A stretch of DNA of 64,000 bases from Lachnospiraceae bacterium (GCA_910575255.1 CAJTEM010000005.1:118525-182524), one strand, 5' to 3'. Shown: positions 33,305-41,935, counted from the stretch's first letter. Made by a program: numbers and translations. The notes: generated from the sequence alone by a model not told the origin.

Positions 33305-33381
33305 GACCAGCGAACTGTTACGTGAAAATAAGGACAGTATTTTTGCCAGGACAGGACATTATGGAATTCGTGGGGATCGTA

Positions 33382-33387
33382 TATAAT
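33382..33387 (+). promoter_or_regulatory. Candidate -10 element of the rhamnose operon
   Basis: TATAAT at 33382-33387, 69 nt before rhaM. The hexamer 17 nt upstream (TTATGG) is a poor -35, as expected for an activator-dependent AraC-controlled promoter. Confidence 0.45.
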
Positions 33388-33455
33388 AAAAACACTTAAG
33401 AAAGGCGTAGTCCTGAACAGAAAGGCAATCATGTGCCAAAAAGGAGAGAAGGTAT

Positions 33456-33770
33456 ATGGTAAGAAAAGGTTTCAAAATGCATTTGTATCCGGGGATGGCG
33501 AAGGAGTATGAGAAACGCCATAACCAGCTGTGGCCTGAGATGAAGACTATGATCCATGAGTACGGCGGAAGGAATTATTCGATCTTCCTTGATGAGGAGA
33601 CAAACGTGCTCTTTGGTTATCTGGAGATTGAGGATGAGGAGAAATGGGCGCAGTCTGCGGATACTGAGATCAACCGGAAGTGGTGGGATTATATGGCGGA
33701 TATCATGGATACGAATCCGGATAACAGTCCGGTGAGTACTGATCTGGTTCCGGTATTTCATCTGCCGTAA
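33456..33770 (+). CDS. rhaM: L-rhamnose mutarotase
   Basis: 104-residue cytosolic enzyme that interconverts alpha- and beta-L-rhamnopyranose so the isomerase receives its preferred anomer. The sequence matches RhaM closely: KGFKMHLYPGMAKEYEKRHNQLWPEM near residues 5-30 (key His in RHNQLWPE), YSIFLDEETNVLFGYLEIED, and NRKWWDYMADIMDTNPDNSP near 74-93. First gene of the rhamnose cluster. AAAAAGGAGAGAAGG precedes the ATG; rhaB follows after 39 nt. Confidence 0.95.
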   Translation: MVRKGFKMHLYPGMAKEYEKRHNQLWPEMKTMIHEYGGRNYSIFLDEETNVLFGYLEIEDEEKWAQSADTEINRKWWDYMADIMDTNPDNSPVSTDLVPVFHLP

Positions 33771-33809
33771 AAGAAGGAAGGCTCAGAACGAAAAAGGAGG
33801 AGGCAAAGG

Positions 33810-35225
33810 ATGAATACATATTATCTGGCCGTGGATATCGGGGCGTCCAGCGGCCGCCATATACTGGGATGGATGGAGGACGGGAAGCTTCGGTTAGAAG
33901 AAATCTACCGGTTTCCCAATGGGATGAAGCATGTGGACGGGAGTCTGTGCTGGGATGTGAAGGCATTGTTCTACGAGATTAAGGAGGGACTCAAAAGGTG
34001 CAGGGAGGCAGGAAAAATACCGTCCTTTATGGGGATTGACACCTGGGCCGTAGATTATGTGCTGATGGACGAGAAAGATCAGATACTCGGTAAGACCTAC
34101 GGATATCGGGACGGCCGGACAAACGGTATGGACATGAAGGTATATGAAGAGATTTCCCTTAAGGACCTTTATGCACGCACCGGGATCCAGAAACAGATGT
34201 TTAATACGATTTATCAGCTGATGGCCGTAAAGCAGAAGGAGCCGGAGCTTCTTGAGAGGGCAGAGAGCATGCTGATGATTCCGGACTATTTTCATTTCCT
34301 CCTGACTGGGGTGAAACGGACAGAATATACCAATGCCACAACCACACAATTAGTAAGCCCGGTTTCCAAGGACTGGGACTATGATTTGATCGATATGCTG
34401 GGTTATCCGAGGAGGATCTTCGGAGAGATCGGCCGGCCAGGTACGTTGGTGGGGAATTTCAGCAAAAAGCTTCAGAAAGAGGTGGGCTTTGACTGTCAGG
34501 TGGTTCTGCCGGCTGCTCATGACACGGGTTCTGCCGTCGTTGCCATACCGACCACGGAGGAGAACGCGCTCTATATCAGCTCTGGTACCTGGTCCCTTAT
34601 GGGAACAGAGCTTTTGGAGGCAGACTGTTCTTTAGAAAGCCAGATGGTTAACTTTACCAATGAAGGCGGTTATGAGTATCGGTTCCGGTATCTGAAGAAT
34701 ATCATGGGGCTTTGGATGATTCAGTCCATCCGGAAGGAATTCGAGGAGGAGTATTCCTATGGATATCTCTGCGAGCAGGCGCAGAAGCAGAAGATCGTTT
34801 CTCTTGTGGACTGCAATGACGACAGGTTCTTAGCGCCGCCCAGTATGGTGGAGGCGGTAAAGGAGTATTGCAGGGGGACCGGGCAGCAGGTGCCGGAGAA
34901 TGAATGGGAGATCGCGGCAGTGATTTACAACAGCCTGGGAAAATGTTATGGGGATACTATCAGCCAGCTGGAAAAGATGACCAAAGAACGGTATGACAGG
35001 ATCTATGTGGTAGGCGGCGGTTCCAACGCAGAATACCTGAATCAGGTTACGGCAGAATATACCGGGCGCACCGTCTATGCAGGCCCCGGCGAGGCCACGG
35101 CGATCGGGAATCTGCTGGTACAGATGATCTACAACCAGGAATTTGAAGGACTGAAAAAGGCGAGGGAGTGTGTGCAGAAGTCCTTTGATATTAAAAAATA
35201 CGAAAAGGGGGAATTGTTATGTTAG
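33810..35225 (+). CDS. rhaB: Rhamnulokinase
   Basis: 471-residue FGGY-family kinase that phosphorylates L-rhamnulose at C1. AVDIGASSGRHILG at residues 7-20 is the phosphate-1 loop, with the rhamnulokinase-type DIGASSGR; GIDTWAVDYVLMD near 75 holds the catalytic Asp; AAHDTGSAVVAIP near 233 and YISSGTWSLMGTE near 253 bind substrate and ATP; VVGGGSNAEYLNQVTAEYTG near 396 is the adenosine-binding segment. AAAAAGGAGG precedes the ATG. The last seven bases overlap the isomerase start, indicating translational coupling. Confidence 0.95.
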   Translation: MNTYYLAVDIGASSGRHILGWMEDGKLRLEEIYRFPNGMKHVDGSLCWDVKALFYEIKEGLKRCREAGKIPSFMGIDTWAVDYVLMDEKDQILGKTYGYRDGRTNGMDMKVYEEISLKDLYARTGIQKQMFNTIYQLMAVKQKEPELLERAESMLMIPDYFHFLLTGVKRTEYTNATTTQLVSPVSKDWDYDLIDMLGYPRRIFGEIGRPGTLVGNFSKKLQKEVGFDCQVVLPAAHDTGSAVVAIPTTEENALYISSGTWSLMGTELLEADCSLESQMVNFTNEGGYEYRFRYLKNIMGLWMIQSIRKEFEEEYSYGYLCEQAQKQKIVSLVDCNDDRFLAPPSMVEAVKEYCRGTGQQVPENEWEIAAVIYNSLGKCYGDTISQLEKMTKERYDRIYVVGGGSNAEYLNQVTAEYTGRTVYAGPGEATAIGNLLVQMIYNQEFEGLKKARECVQKSFDIKKYEKGELLC

Positions 35226-36637
35226 TAGACACAAAAGCAAGGATCGGAGTTTTCTCGATTGCGCTGGGGGCGTATCTGCCGCAGTTTCCGTCACTGGTGC
35301 CGGAGTTTGAGGCACAGTATGAGGCGTTCAGGAAAACGATTCCGGATACCGTGGAAATCGTGGACGGAGGCATTGTCACCACAAAGGAGCTGGCTCAGGC
35401 AGCCGGGGACAAGTTCCGCGCAGCGGACGTGGATCTTGTGATTTTACAGCTTCTGACCTACGCGACGTCCTACAATATGCTTCCGGCAGTCCGGGATCTG
35501 GATGTCCCGGTGGTGCTGGTAAATGTTCAGAAAAAGAAAGCGCCCGACTATGAAAATACGGATACCGCAACATGGCTTGGCGAGCTGTATGCCTGCGGCG
35601 CTGTCGGGGAGATGGTGGCAGATCTGGAACGTGCCGGCAAGCGCCATGCGGTTATCACAGGCGTGGTGGAAGGCGGCGATTCGCAGGTGCAGGAGGAGAT
35701 CGAGGGATGGTGCCGTGCCGCTCAGGTACGCCGCCGGTTCCGGGATACCAACTTAGCGCAGATCGGGCGTCCGTATCCGGGCATGATGGATCTGTATATA
35801 GATGAAACCAATCTCTACCACAGAATGTTTCTTTATACCAAGCAGTTTGACTGGGAAAAGATGTGGGCGATCGCTGATGACATTACAGACGAGGCAGCGA
35901 TACGGGCGAAGGCGCAGGATATTCTGGATACCTTTGATATCGAGGGCGGAGGTACGATTGAGAAGATCTGGGATATGGCAAAATATGTGGTGGCTTTCGA
36001 GCAGTGGGTCAAAGAGGAACAGATTGCCTTCATTGCCTCCCATTACGACGGATTTGCACAGGGAAAGGCTGGTATTCTCGACAGTATGCTGATTCCGGCA
36101 TTTTCCATGCTCATCAAGCAGGGAGTTGCCTGTGCGGTGGAAGGCGATATTAAGGTGGCTATGGCCATGAGCATTCTCAAGACGATTGCCGGGGCCGGCC
36201 AGCTGTCTGAAATGTATTCCATTGACTTTGAAAAGGATATCTGCATTATCGGCCACAGCGGATCCGGAGACGCGGATATTTCTGAAAAAAAGCCTACCAT
36301 GAAGATTGTTCCCGTGTTCCATGGGAAGACGGGCGGTGGCTATCTGACACAGTTCTATCCGCATCTTGGTCCGGTTACCTATCTGGGCATCACACAGGAC
36401 AGGGACGGACGCTTTAAGTTCGTTGTGGCGGAAGGAATCAATGAGGACGGCCCGATATTTACATTCGGTGACACCAATATGCGGACACGCTTCAGCTGCG
36501 GAGCCAGGGAATTCTGCAACAAATGGAGTGAGGCAGGCCCCACTCATCACATGGCGGCAGCTTCCGGCAGGCATATTGACACAATCCTGAAGGTGGCAAA
36601 GATCTTTGATGTTCCGGTAGATATTGTCACAAGGTAA
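35219..36637 (+). CDS. L-fucose/L-arabinose isomerase-family protein, presumptive rhamnose isomerase replacement
   Basis: 472-residue sugar isomerase of the AraA/FucI superfamily. ARIGVFSIALGAYLPQFP near residue 7, DVDLVILQLLTYATSYNMLPA near 70 and PVVLVNVQ are typical of the N-terminal Rossmann-like domains. GGTIEKIWDMAKYVVAFEQW (about 242) and GVACAVEGDIKVAMAMSIL (about 301) contain the Glu and metal residues, and EAGPTHHMAAASGRH near 441 carries the conserved His pair. It is not homologous to RhaA, which is a xylose-isomerase-type TIM barrel of about 420 residues, and no RhaA is encoded here. Its place between rhaB and rhaD implies conversion of L-rhamnose to L-rhamnulose. Overlaps rhaB by seven bases. 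Confidence 0.85.
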   Translation: MLVDTKARIGVFSIALGAYLPQFPSLVPEFEAQYEAFRKTIPDTVEIVDGGIVTTKELAQAAGDKFRAADVDLVILQLLTYATSYNMLPAVRDLDVPVVLVNVQKKKAPDYENTDTATWLGELYACGAVGEMVADLERAGKRHAVITGVVEGGDSQVQEEIEGWCRAAQVRRRFRDTNLAQIGRPYPGMMDLYIDETNLYHRMFLYTKQFDWEKMWAIADDITDEAAIRAKAQDILDTFDIEGGGTIEKIWDMAKYVVAFEQWVKEEQIAFIASHYDGFAQGKAGILDSMLIPAFSMLIKQGVACAVEGDIKVAMAMSILKTIAGAGQLSEMYSIDFEKDICIIGHSGSGDADISEKKPTMKIVPVFHGKTGGGYLTQFYPHLGPVTYLGITQDRDGRFKFVVAEGINEDGPIFTFGDTNMRTRFSCGAREFCNKWSEAGPTHHMAAASGRHIDTILKVAKIFDVPVDIVTR

Positions 36638-36789
36638 ATACCTTCTGTGGACAGGGGAATCCACCGTGTGTTCCCTTGCTTTCAGCGAAATGGTGCAGAA
36701 TGGTTCTTCAGCCTGTAAAGGGCCGAAGGAGGCGATGTGGCGGAATAGAACCGTTACGGACGAAGTGTTTGGAGAAAGGAAGGAAAATC

Positions 36790-37617
36790 ATGAGTATTAC
36801 AGAGGTGAAATTTGTACAGGGATTTATCCGCATGTGCAATGACGGATGGGAACAGGGATGGCATGAAAGAAACGGAGGCAATTTGTCTTACCGTATGAAG
36901 GCAGAGGAAGTGGAAGAGGTAAAGAAATATTTAAGCACAGACGGTGAATGGAGGGAGATAGGTACCAGTGTACCAGGGCTTGCAGGCGAATATTTCATGG
37001 TGACGGGAAGCGGGAAATATTTCCGCAACGTAATACTGGATCCGGCGGACAGTATCTGTATTATCCAGCTGGATGACAAAGGGGAGAAGTACCGGATCTG
37101 CTGGGGGCTGGTAAACGGCGGGAGACCTACCAGCGAGCTTCCGAGCCATCTGATGAATCATGAAGTAAAGAAGGAGGCCTCCGGCGGGACACACCGGGTG
37201 ATCTACCATGCGCATACCACGAATGTGATTGCCCTTACCTTTGTCCTTCCTTTGACGGATGAAGTGTTTACGAGAGAACTGTGGGAGATGGCTACCGAAT
37301 GTCCGGTAGTATTCCCGTCCGGAATTGGTGTGGTAGGCTGGATGGTTCCGGGAGGCCGGAATATCGCGGTGGCGACCAGCAGGCTGATGAAACAGTATGA
37401 TGTGGCAGTCTGGGCGCATCATGGCATGTTCTGCTCCGGCGAAGATTTTGACCTGACCTTCGGGCTGATGCACACCGTTGAGAAATCCGCAGAAATTCTT
37501 GTGAAGATGCTGTCCATGCGTCCGGACAAGCTTCAGACGATCACACCGCAGAATTTCCGCGACCTGGCAGTGGATTTCAAGGTGACGCTGCCGGAGAGAT
37601 TCTTATATGAGAAATAA
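36790..37617 (+). CDS. rhaD: Rhamnulose-1-phosphate aldolase
   Basis: 275-residue class II zinc aldolase that cleaves L-rhamnulose-1-phosphate to dihydroxyacetone phosphate and L-lactaldehyde. NDGWEQGWHERNGGNLSYRM near residue 17 (core WHERNGGNLS), FMVTGSGKYFRN near 72, the catalytic Glu in SELPSHLMNHEV near 120 and the metal HxH in VIYHAHTTN near 142, plus WAHHGMFCSGEDFDLTFGL near 212, are diagnostic. The open frame continues upstream to 36676, but GGAAAGGAAGG fits ATG 36790, giving the normal RhaD length. The 150-nt gap after the isomerase gene shows no clear structure. No lactaldehyde reductase or rhamnose transporter is in this window. Confidence 0.94.
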   Translation: MSITEVKFVQGFIRMCNDGWEQGWHERNGGNLSYRMKAEEVEEVKKYLSTDGEWREIGTSVPGLAGEYFMVTGSGKYFRNVILDPADSICIIQLDDKGEKYRICWGLVNGGRPTSELPSHLMNHEVKKEASGGTHRVIYHAHTTNVIALTFVLPLTDEVFTRELWEMATECPVVFPSGIGVVGWMVPGGRNIAVATSRLMKQYDVAVWAHHGMFCSGEDFDLTFGLMHTVEKSAEILVKMLSMRPDKLQTITPQNFRDLAVDFKVTLPERFLYEK

Positions 37618-37649
37618 ATGGTAACAGATAACAATGTCATGATGTTGGG

Positions 37650-37710
37650 GTCAAAAGGTCTTTTGACCCCTCTGATACCGGATTGCTCCGCACTTTGTGC
37701 TCCCGCAATC
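37650..37710 (+). other. Two strong hairpins downstream of rhaD
   Basis: GGGGTCAAAAG/CTTTTGACCCC (37650-37673) is a near-continuous palindrome. It is followed by GGATTGC/GGGATTGC-type pairing (GGATTGC near 37679 with GCAATCC near 37705). Neither has a T tract; they probably protect or end the rhamnose mRNA. Confidence 0.5.
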
Positions 37711-37713
37711 CTC

Positions 37714-37772
37714 ATGTCATTTAATTGAATTTTTCCAAGGCTACGTGTTCTTTGAGCGAAACCAAATGACAT
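37714..37772. repeat. 59-bp mini-element of the palindromic family
   Basis: ATGTCATTT at the left end is inverted at the right end (AAATGACAT, 37764-37772). The middle, 37730-37756 (starting TTTTTCCAAGGCTACG), matches 29958-29984 of copy A at 25 of 27 positions. This looks like two element ends without arms and core. Confidence 0.65.
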
Positions 37773-37805
37773 GACACCAGGGTCGAAAGGTATGCCTTAA
37801 AGTAG

Positions 37806-37835
37806 GGGAGAGAAGCAGTTGCTTCTCTCCCTTTT
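37806..37835 (+). terminator. Intrinsic terminator
   Basis: GGGAGAGAAGC (37806-37816) and GCTTCTCTCCC (37821-37831) form a perfect 11-bp stem with loop AGTT followed by TTTT. Probably the end of the rhamnose operon transcript. Confidence 0.88.
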
Positions 37836-37920
37836 AAAATATATGTGCAATTGAACAAGAATATGATAAAGAAAATTGGAATAAACAGCGAAATATAAAA
37901 AACATATTGACTTACATACT

Positions 37921-38088
37921 TCGCAAAATCAGAAATTTTAGGAATTCTTTGCCTTAGCACGCAGAAAAAGCTGCCGGTGGCAGGTTTTCTGTGGATCTCG
38001 AAACCGGAAACATCCGCAGACCCTTTTCGATGGCTGCTCTCCCCGTTTCCCTGGCGTACCTTTTGGAACAGCTTAACTAACTGACATT
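37921..38088. repeat. Degenerate half-copy of the palindromic element, copy C
   Basis: Matches the right half of copy B: GCAAAATCAGAAATTTTAGG, then ATCTCGAAACCGGAAA, ATCCGCAGAC, the GGCGTACC box (38053-38060) and the end CTTAACTAACTGACATT (38072-38088). The left arm is missing. A 40-45 nt insertion containing CAGAAAA/TTTTCTG-type pairing interrupts the core near 37950-37993. Confidence 0.75.
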
Positions 38089-38143
38089 GCCCATGAACGG
38101 TAACGTAACAGGTTTCCTGCTGAGGCAGATGGCAAACAGTCTC

Positions 38144-38172
38144 TTTACTTTTTTCTTTTCCTGCCCTATAAT
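38144..38172 (+). promoter_or_regulatory. Promoter of the gtrA-yfhO genes
   Basis: TTTACT (38144-38149), 17-nt spacer, consensus TATAAT (38167-38172). The AGGAG ribosome site is at 38190-38194 before ATG 38204. Confidence 0.75.
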
Positions 38173-38203
38173 ACAATAGACTACAGACAGGAGAAGCCAT
38201 GAT

Positions 38204-38632
38204 ATGAAACAATTGTGGAACCGGCTGAAAAGTAAGCTGATTAATTATGAGACGATTTCCTATTTGATATTTGGTGTGCTGACTACCCTGGTGGACTGGA
38301 TTAGCTATGGTGTGATGACCCGTTTCTGGAATATGGATTATCGGATTGCCACAGCAGGCTCATGGGTGGCAGCAGTGCTTTTTGCCTTTGTGACGAACAA
38401 GCTGTTTGTCTTCCGAAGCCATAGTCTGAATCCGAAGCAGATCTGGAAGGAGTTCGTTCCTTTTGTGACATGCCGGATAGCTACCGGCCTGTTTACGCTG
38501 GTGGCTATGGTGGTGATGGTGGACGGAATGGGGATCCGGCAGGACTTTATCTGTAAGGTAGTGGTATCGGGGATTTCATTGGTGCTGAATTATCTGCTCA
38601 GCAAATGGTTCGTGTTCAGGCAGGCATCGTAA
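38204..38632 (+). CDS. GtrA family membrane protein
   Basis: 142 residues with four hydrophobic helices. YLIFGVLTTLVDWISYGVM near residue 20, FVTNKLFVFRS near 64, FVTCRIATGLFTLVAMVVMV near 85 and LVLNYLLSKWFVFR near 126 match GtrA proteins, thought to move lipid-linked sugars (for example undecaprenyl-phosphate-glucose) across the membrane for cell-envelope glycosylation. It is followed 15 nt later by a YfhO-type protein, itself linked to envelope glycosylation, so the two probably act together. Confidence 0.9.
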   Translation: MKQLWNRLKSKLINYETISYLIFGVLTTLVDWISYGVMTRFWNMDYRIATAGSWVAAVLFAFVTNKLFVFRSHSLNPKQIWKEFVPFVTCRIATGLFTLVAMVVMVDGMGIRQDFICKVVVSGISLVLNYLLSKWFVFRQAS

Positions 38633-38647
38633 CAAGGAGAAACCGGA

Positions 38648-41600
38648 ATGGCATATGAGGATATAAACCGGATTACAAGAGAATTGGAAGCTTTGCTTAT
38701 GACAGACAGAGAAAGCGAACAGGCCGGAAAAAGGGAACAGAAGGTTGTTCCAAAAAGAAATTATATTATTAAAAGAGGGATTGCATTGGAAAAGGACTTT
38801 GCCTGGAGAGAAAGCTCTGCTTCCAGAGAAGAGGCAGGGAAGAGTTTGGGTTCCGAGAGAAATTTTGACTGGGAAGGGGAGCTGAATCCGGAAGATGACC
38901 GGAATGCAGAGGACAGCTTTTCTCCGGAAGAAGGTTATGGAGCAGAAGACGGTTTTAAGACAGAGGGAAGCCTGGAACCAGAGGAAGGGTTTGAGGCGGA
39001 AGGAGAGTTTGAGGCGGAAGGAGAGCTTGGAGCAGAAGGAGAGTTTGGAGCAGAAGAGGAGTTTGAGGCGGAAGGAGAGTTTGGAGCAGAAGAGGAGCTT
39101 GGAGCAGAAGGCGATTCTGGAGCGGCAGAGGGATTTGAGACAGCAGAGGGGATTGGAGCGGCAGAAGGATTTGAGACAGCAGGGGAGTTTGGAGCGGCAG
39201 AAGGATTTGAGACAGCAGGGAAGTTTGGAGCGGCAGAAGGATTTGAGGCGGAAGGAGAGTTTGCAGCAGAAGACGGTTTTGAGGCAGAAGGGGACTTTGC
39301 GGCAGAAGAGGAGTTTGATGCAGAGGATGATTATCTGACAGGGGGTGAGCCGGAACAGGCATCGGAGGCTGTTTTAGGGCATCGGGCTTTGACATCCAGG
39401 AGGCGCTGTCCGGATATTGGCCCGGATAATTGGATGCTTCTGCGTCCGGGAGACGGGTTGCTTGCTGCTTTTCTCATTCCCATGATTATTATGCTGATTA
39501 TTTTTGCCCAGAGGGGAATCTATCCGTTTGGCGAGGAATCTTTTCTGCGCACGGATATGTACCATCAGTATGCGCCCTTCTTTTCGGAGTTTCGCAATAA
39601 ACTGGCTAATGGCGAGAGCCTTCTGTACAGCTGGAATGTCGGGATGGGAGTCAACTTTTCGGCGCTGTATGCCTATTACCTGGCAAGCCCGCTTAACTGC
39701 CTGCTGATTTTGTGCCCGGGAGACCGGGTGATCGAATTCATGACCTACATGATTGTTTTCAAGACCGGACTGTGCGGGCTTTCCATGGCCTGGTATCTGG
39801 GGAAACACTGTCAGAGTAAAGACATCGGGATTGCGTTTTTTGGGATTTTTTACGCATTATCCGGGTATATGGCGGCGTATAGCTGGAATATCATGTGGCT
39901 GGATTGTATTATCCTGTTTCCTTTGATCATGCTGGGTCTGGAGCTGCTGGTTCGTGAGGGAAAGGGTCTTTTGTACTGCCTGACGCTGGGAATGTCGATC
40001 TTTTCCAACTATTATATCTCCATTATGACCTGTATTTTTATGGTGCTGTATTTTGCGGCTTTGCTGGTGCTGGAGACGGGGATGACCTGGCGGAAGCTGG
40101 CTAAGAGATGCATGGCTTTTGCTTTTTACTCCCTGTTGGCAGGAGGTCTGGCGGCACTGGTCTTGCTGCCGGAGATGTATGCTTTGATGATGACGGCTTC
40201 CGGGAAATTTAATTTTCCCAAGCTTCAGGATCCGTATTTTCCGATTTTTGACATGGTGGCGCGTCATATTGGCAATGTAGAATCCGAGATCGGCCTGGAT
40301 CACTGGCCGAATATCTACTGCGGAGTGGCAGTGCTGATGTTTTTGCCCTTGTACTGGATATCCAGAAGGATATCCGGCAGGGAGAAGGCCGTGTACAGCG
40401 TGCTGTTGCTCTTTTTCCTGGCCAGTTTTTCGATCAATGTTTTAAATTTTATCTGGCACGGGTTTCATTTCCCCAACAGTCTGCCATGTCGCCAGTCTTA
40501 CATTTATATTTTCCTGGTTCTGGTAATGTGCTGCAGAGTTTATCTGCAGCTGCCACAGACGCCCTGGCGACATGTAATGCTGGTGTTCTGGGGGGCGGTG
40601 GGATTTGTACTGCTGGCACAGAAGCTGGTGAAAGAGGAACATTTTCATTTTATTGTATTTTATGTGGCGATTTTGTTTCTGGCCCTGTATCTTTGGATTT
40701 TATGGTTGTTTAAGAAGAGACCGCTGTATCGGAATCGGGCGGTTTTGCTGGCCCTGGCACTGGTTTCGGTTGAGGCAGCAGTCAATATGACAGCGACAAG
40801 TGTGACGACGACCAGCCGTACCGCTTATGTCAGTGACAATGCGGCAGTTAGAAAACTGGTTTCCTCCGTGATGCCGTCAGATACCTTTTTCCGAATGGAG
40901 AAGGTGACAAGGAAGACGAAAAATGACGGAGCCTGGATGAATTTCCCGTCAGTGTCCTTGTTTTCGTCTACGGCCAACGCGGATTTGACCCGCTTGTTTA
41001 AAAAGCTGGGTTGTGAGAGTTCGACGAATGCCTACAGCATTACCGGCAGCACGCCTTTGATTGATATGCTTTTTGCAGTGAAATATGGCATTTATTCGGA
41101 AGAACCGGTGGATACCGGGCTGAGGGAGTTTGCGGCACGGGAGGAGGATACGATGCTGTATCAGAATACCTACACCCTGCCGCTGGGCTTCTGGGTGCCG
41201 GCAGACTTTGAGAACCGCTGGGATCTGGAACTGGGCAATCCGGCGGATGTGCAGAACAATCTGGCAGAGATTATGGGGGCGGAGCCGGTGCTGAATATGG
41301 TGATGAGCGTATCCTCTTTAGGCCAGGAGCTGAGCTTTTGCCCGGAGGTGGGCGGCGAGTATTATGTCTATGTGGGCGACAGTACGATCGAAAAGGTGAC
41401 GGCAGAGACCTGGAAGGGGACAAAGACTTACAATAATGTGAACCGGGGATATCTGCTGGAACTGGGATATTGTACGGCAGGAGATGAGGTTACGCTGAAG
41501 GCGGAGGACAGTCCGGACGGGATCTGGGCAGATGTTTACCGCTTTTCAGAGACAGGCCTGGCACAGGTCTGGGAGCAGCTTTCGGCATCACCCTGGAAAC

Positions 41601-41935
41601 TGGTCAGCTGGCAGGAGACGCGGCTGGAGGGGACGATTACGGCAGAGGATGCAGGGATAATGATGACAACGATTCCCTATGACGAAGGGTGGACCATTCG
41701 GATAGACGGGGAGGAGCAGACTGCGAAAAAGATGCTGGATGCTTTTATCGGTGTTCCCTTAAAGCCGGGAACTCATACGGTTTCCCTGAGCTATCGGCCG
41801 GAAGGGCTTTTAAAGGGGCGGATGATTACCGCAGGATGTATTCTGCTGTTGGTGGCGGCAGAGACAGGGCGCCGGGTCTGGCGCAGGCGTTTTGCCGGAA
41901 ATGAGGTAAAGCAGGAACATGGTTGTTACGAATAA
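38648..41935 (+). CDS. YfhO family multi-pass membrane protein with an acidic repeat N-terminus
   Basis: 1095 residues. Residues 1-60 are charged and about 60-235 are an unusual Glu/Ala/Gly/Phe repeat region with units such as EAEGEF and GAAEGFETAGEF. From about 272 the protein is a YfhO/GT-C-like membrane protein with some 12 helices: LLAAFLIPMIIMLIIFAQRGIYPFG, then FLRTDMYHQYAPFFSEFRNKL with the conserved acidic loop, NVGMGVNFSALYAYYLASPLN, and AYSWNIMWLDCIILFPLIMLGLELL (core SWNIMWLDCI). A large extracellular domain (about 760-1065) precedes a final helix. YfhO proteins are glycosyltransferase-like and modify teichoic acids or other envelope polymers. The acidic repeats would be cytosolic. 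Ends inside the upstream extension of the argH frame. Confidence 0.85.
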   Translation: MAYEDINRITRELEALLMTDRESEQAGKREQKVVPKRNYIIKRGIALEKDFAWRESSASREEAGKSLGSERNFDWEGELNPEDDRNAEDSFSPEEGYGAEDGFKTEGSLEPEEGFEAEGEFEAEGELGAEGEFGAEEEFEAEGEFGAEEELGAEGDSGAAEGFETAEGIGAAEGFETAGEFGAAEGFETAGKFGAAEGFEAEGEFAAEDGFEAEGDFAAEEEFDAEDDYLTGGEPEQASEAVLGHRALTSRRRCPDIGPDNWMLLRPGDGLLAAFLIPMIIMLIIFAQRGIYPFGEESFLRTDMYHQYAPFFSEFRNKLANGESLLYSWNVGMGVNFSALYAYYLASPLNCLLILCPGDRVIEFMTYMIVFKTGLCGLSMAWYLGKHCQSKDIGIAFFGIFYALSGYMAAYSWNIMWLDCIILFPLIMLGLELLVREGKGLLYCLTLGMSIFSNYYISIMTCIFMVLYFAALLVLETGMTWRKLAKRCMAFAFYSLLAGGLAALVLLPEMYALMMTASGKFNFPKLQDPYFPIFDMVARHIGNVESEIGLDHWPNIYCGVAVLMFLPLYWISRRISGREKAVYSVLLLFFLASFSINVLNFIWHGFHFPNSLPCRQSYIYIFLVLVMCCRVYLQLPQTPWRHVMLVFWGAVGFVLLAQKLVKEEHFHFIVFYVAILFLALYLWILWLFKKRPLYRNRAVLLALALVSVEAAVNMTATSVTTTSRTAYVSDNAAVRKLVSSVMPSDTFFRMEKVTRKTKNDGAWMNFPSVSLFSSTANADLTRLFKKLGCESSTNAYSITGSTPLIDMLFAVKYGIYSEEPVDTGLREFAAREEDTMLYQNTYTLPLGFWVPADFENRWDLELGNPADVQNNLAEIMGAEPVLNMVMSVSSLGQELSFCPEVGGEYYVYVGDSTIEKVTAETWKGTKTYNNVNRGYLLELGYCTAGDEVTLKAEDSPDGIWADVYRFSETGLAQVWEQLSASPWKLVSWQETRLEGTITAEDAGIMMTTIPYDEGWTIRIDGEEQTAKKMLDAFIGVPLKPGTHTVSLSYRPEGLLKGRMITAGCILLLVAAETGRRVWRRRFAGNEVKQEHGCYE
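39119..39262 (+). repeat. Four tandem 36-bp coding repeats in the yfhO-like gene
   Basis: Units start at 39119, 39155, 39191 and 39227 and encode variants of GAAEGFETAGEF. Shorter related 18-bp units (EAEGEF/GAEGEF) precede them from about 38990 and diverged units continue to about 39330. The coding strand is almost all purine apart from TTT/TTG. Confidence 0.85.

Noticed and set aside
34000..37617. Rhamnose transporter expected within the rhamnose cluster
   Set aside because: No additional reading frame with membrane or binding-protein features exists between rhaM and the end of rhaD; transport must be encoded elsewhere.
38990..39330. Regular repeats resembling a CRISPR array
   Set aside because: Units are contiguous without unique spacers, stay in frame within a long coding sequence, and no cas genes are present.
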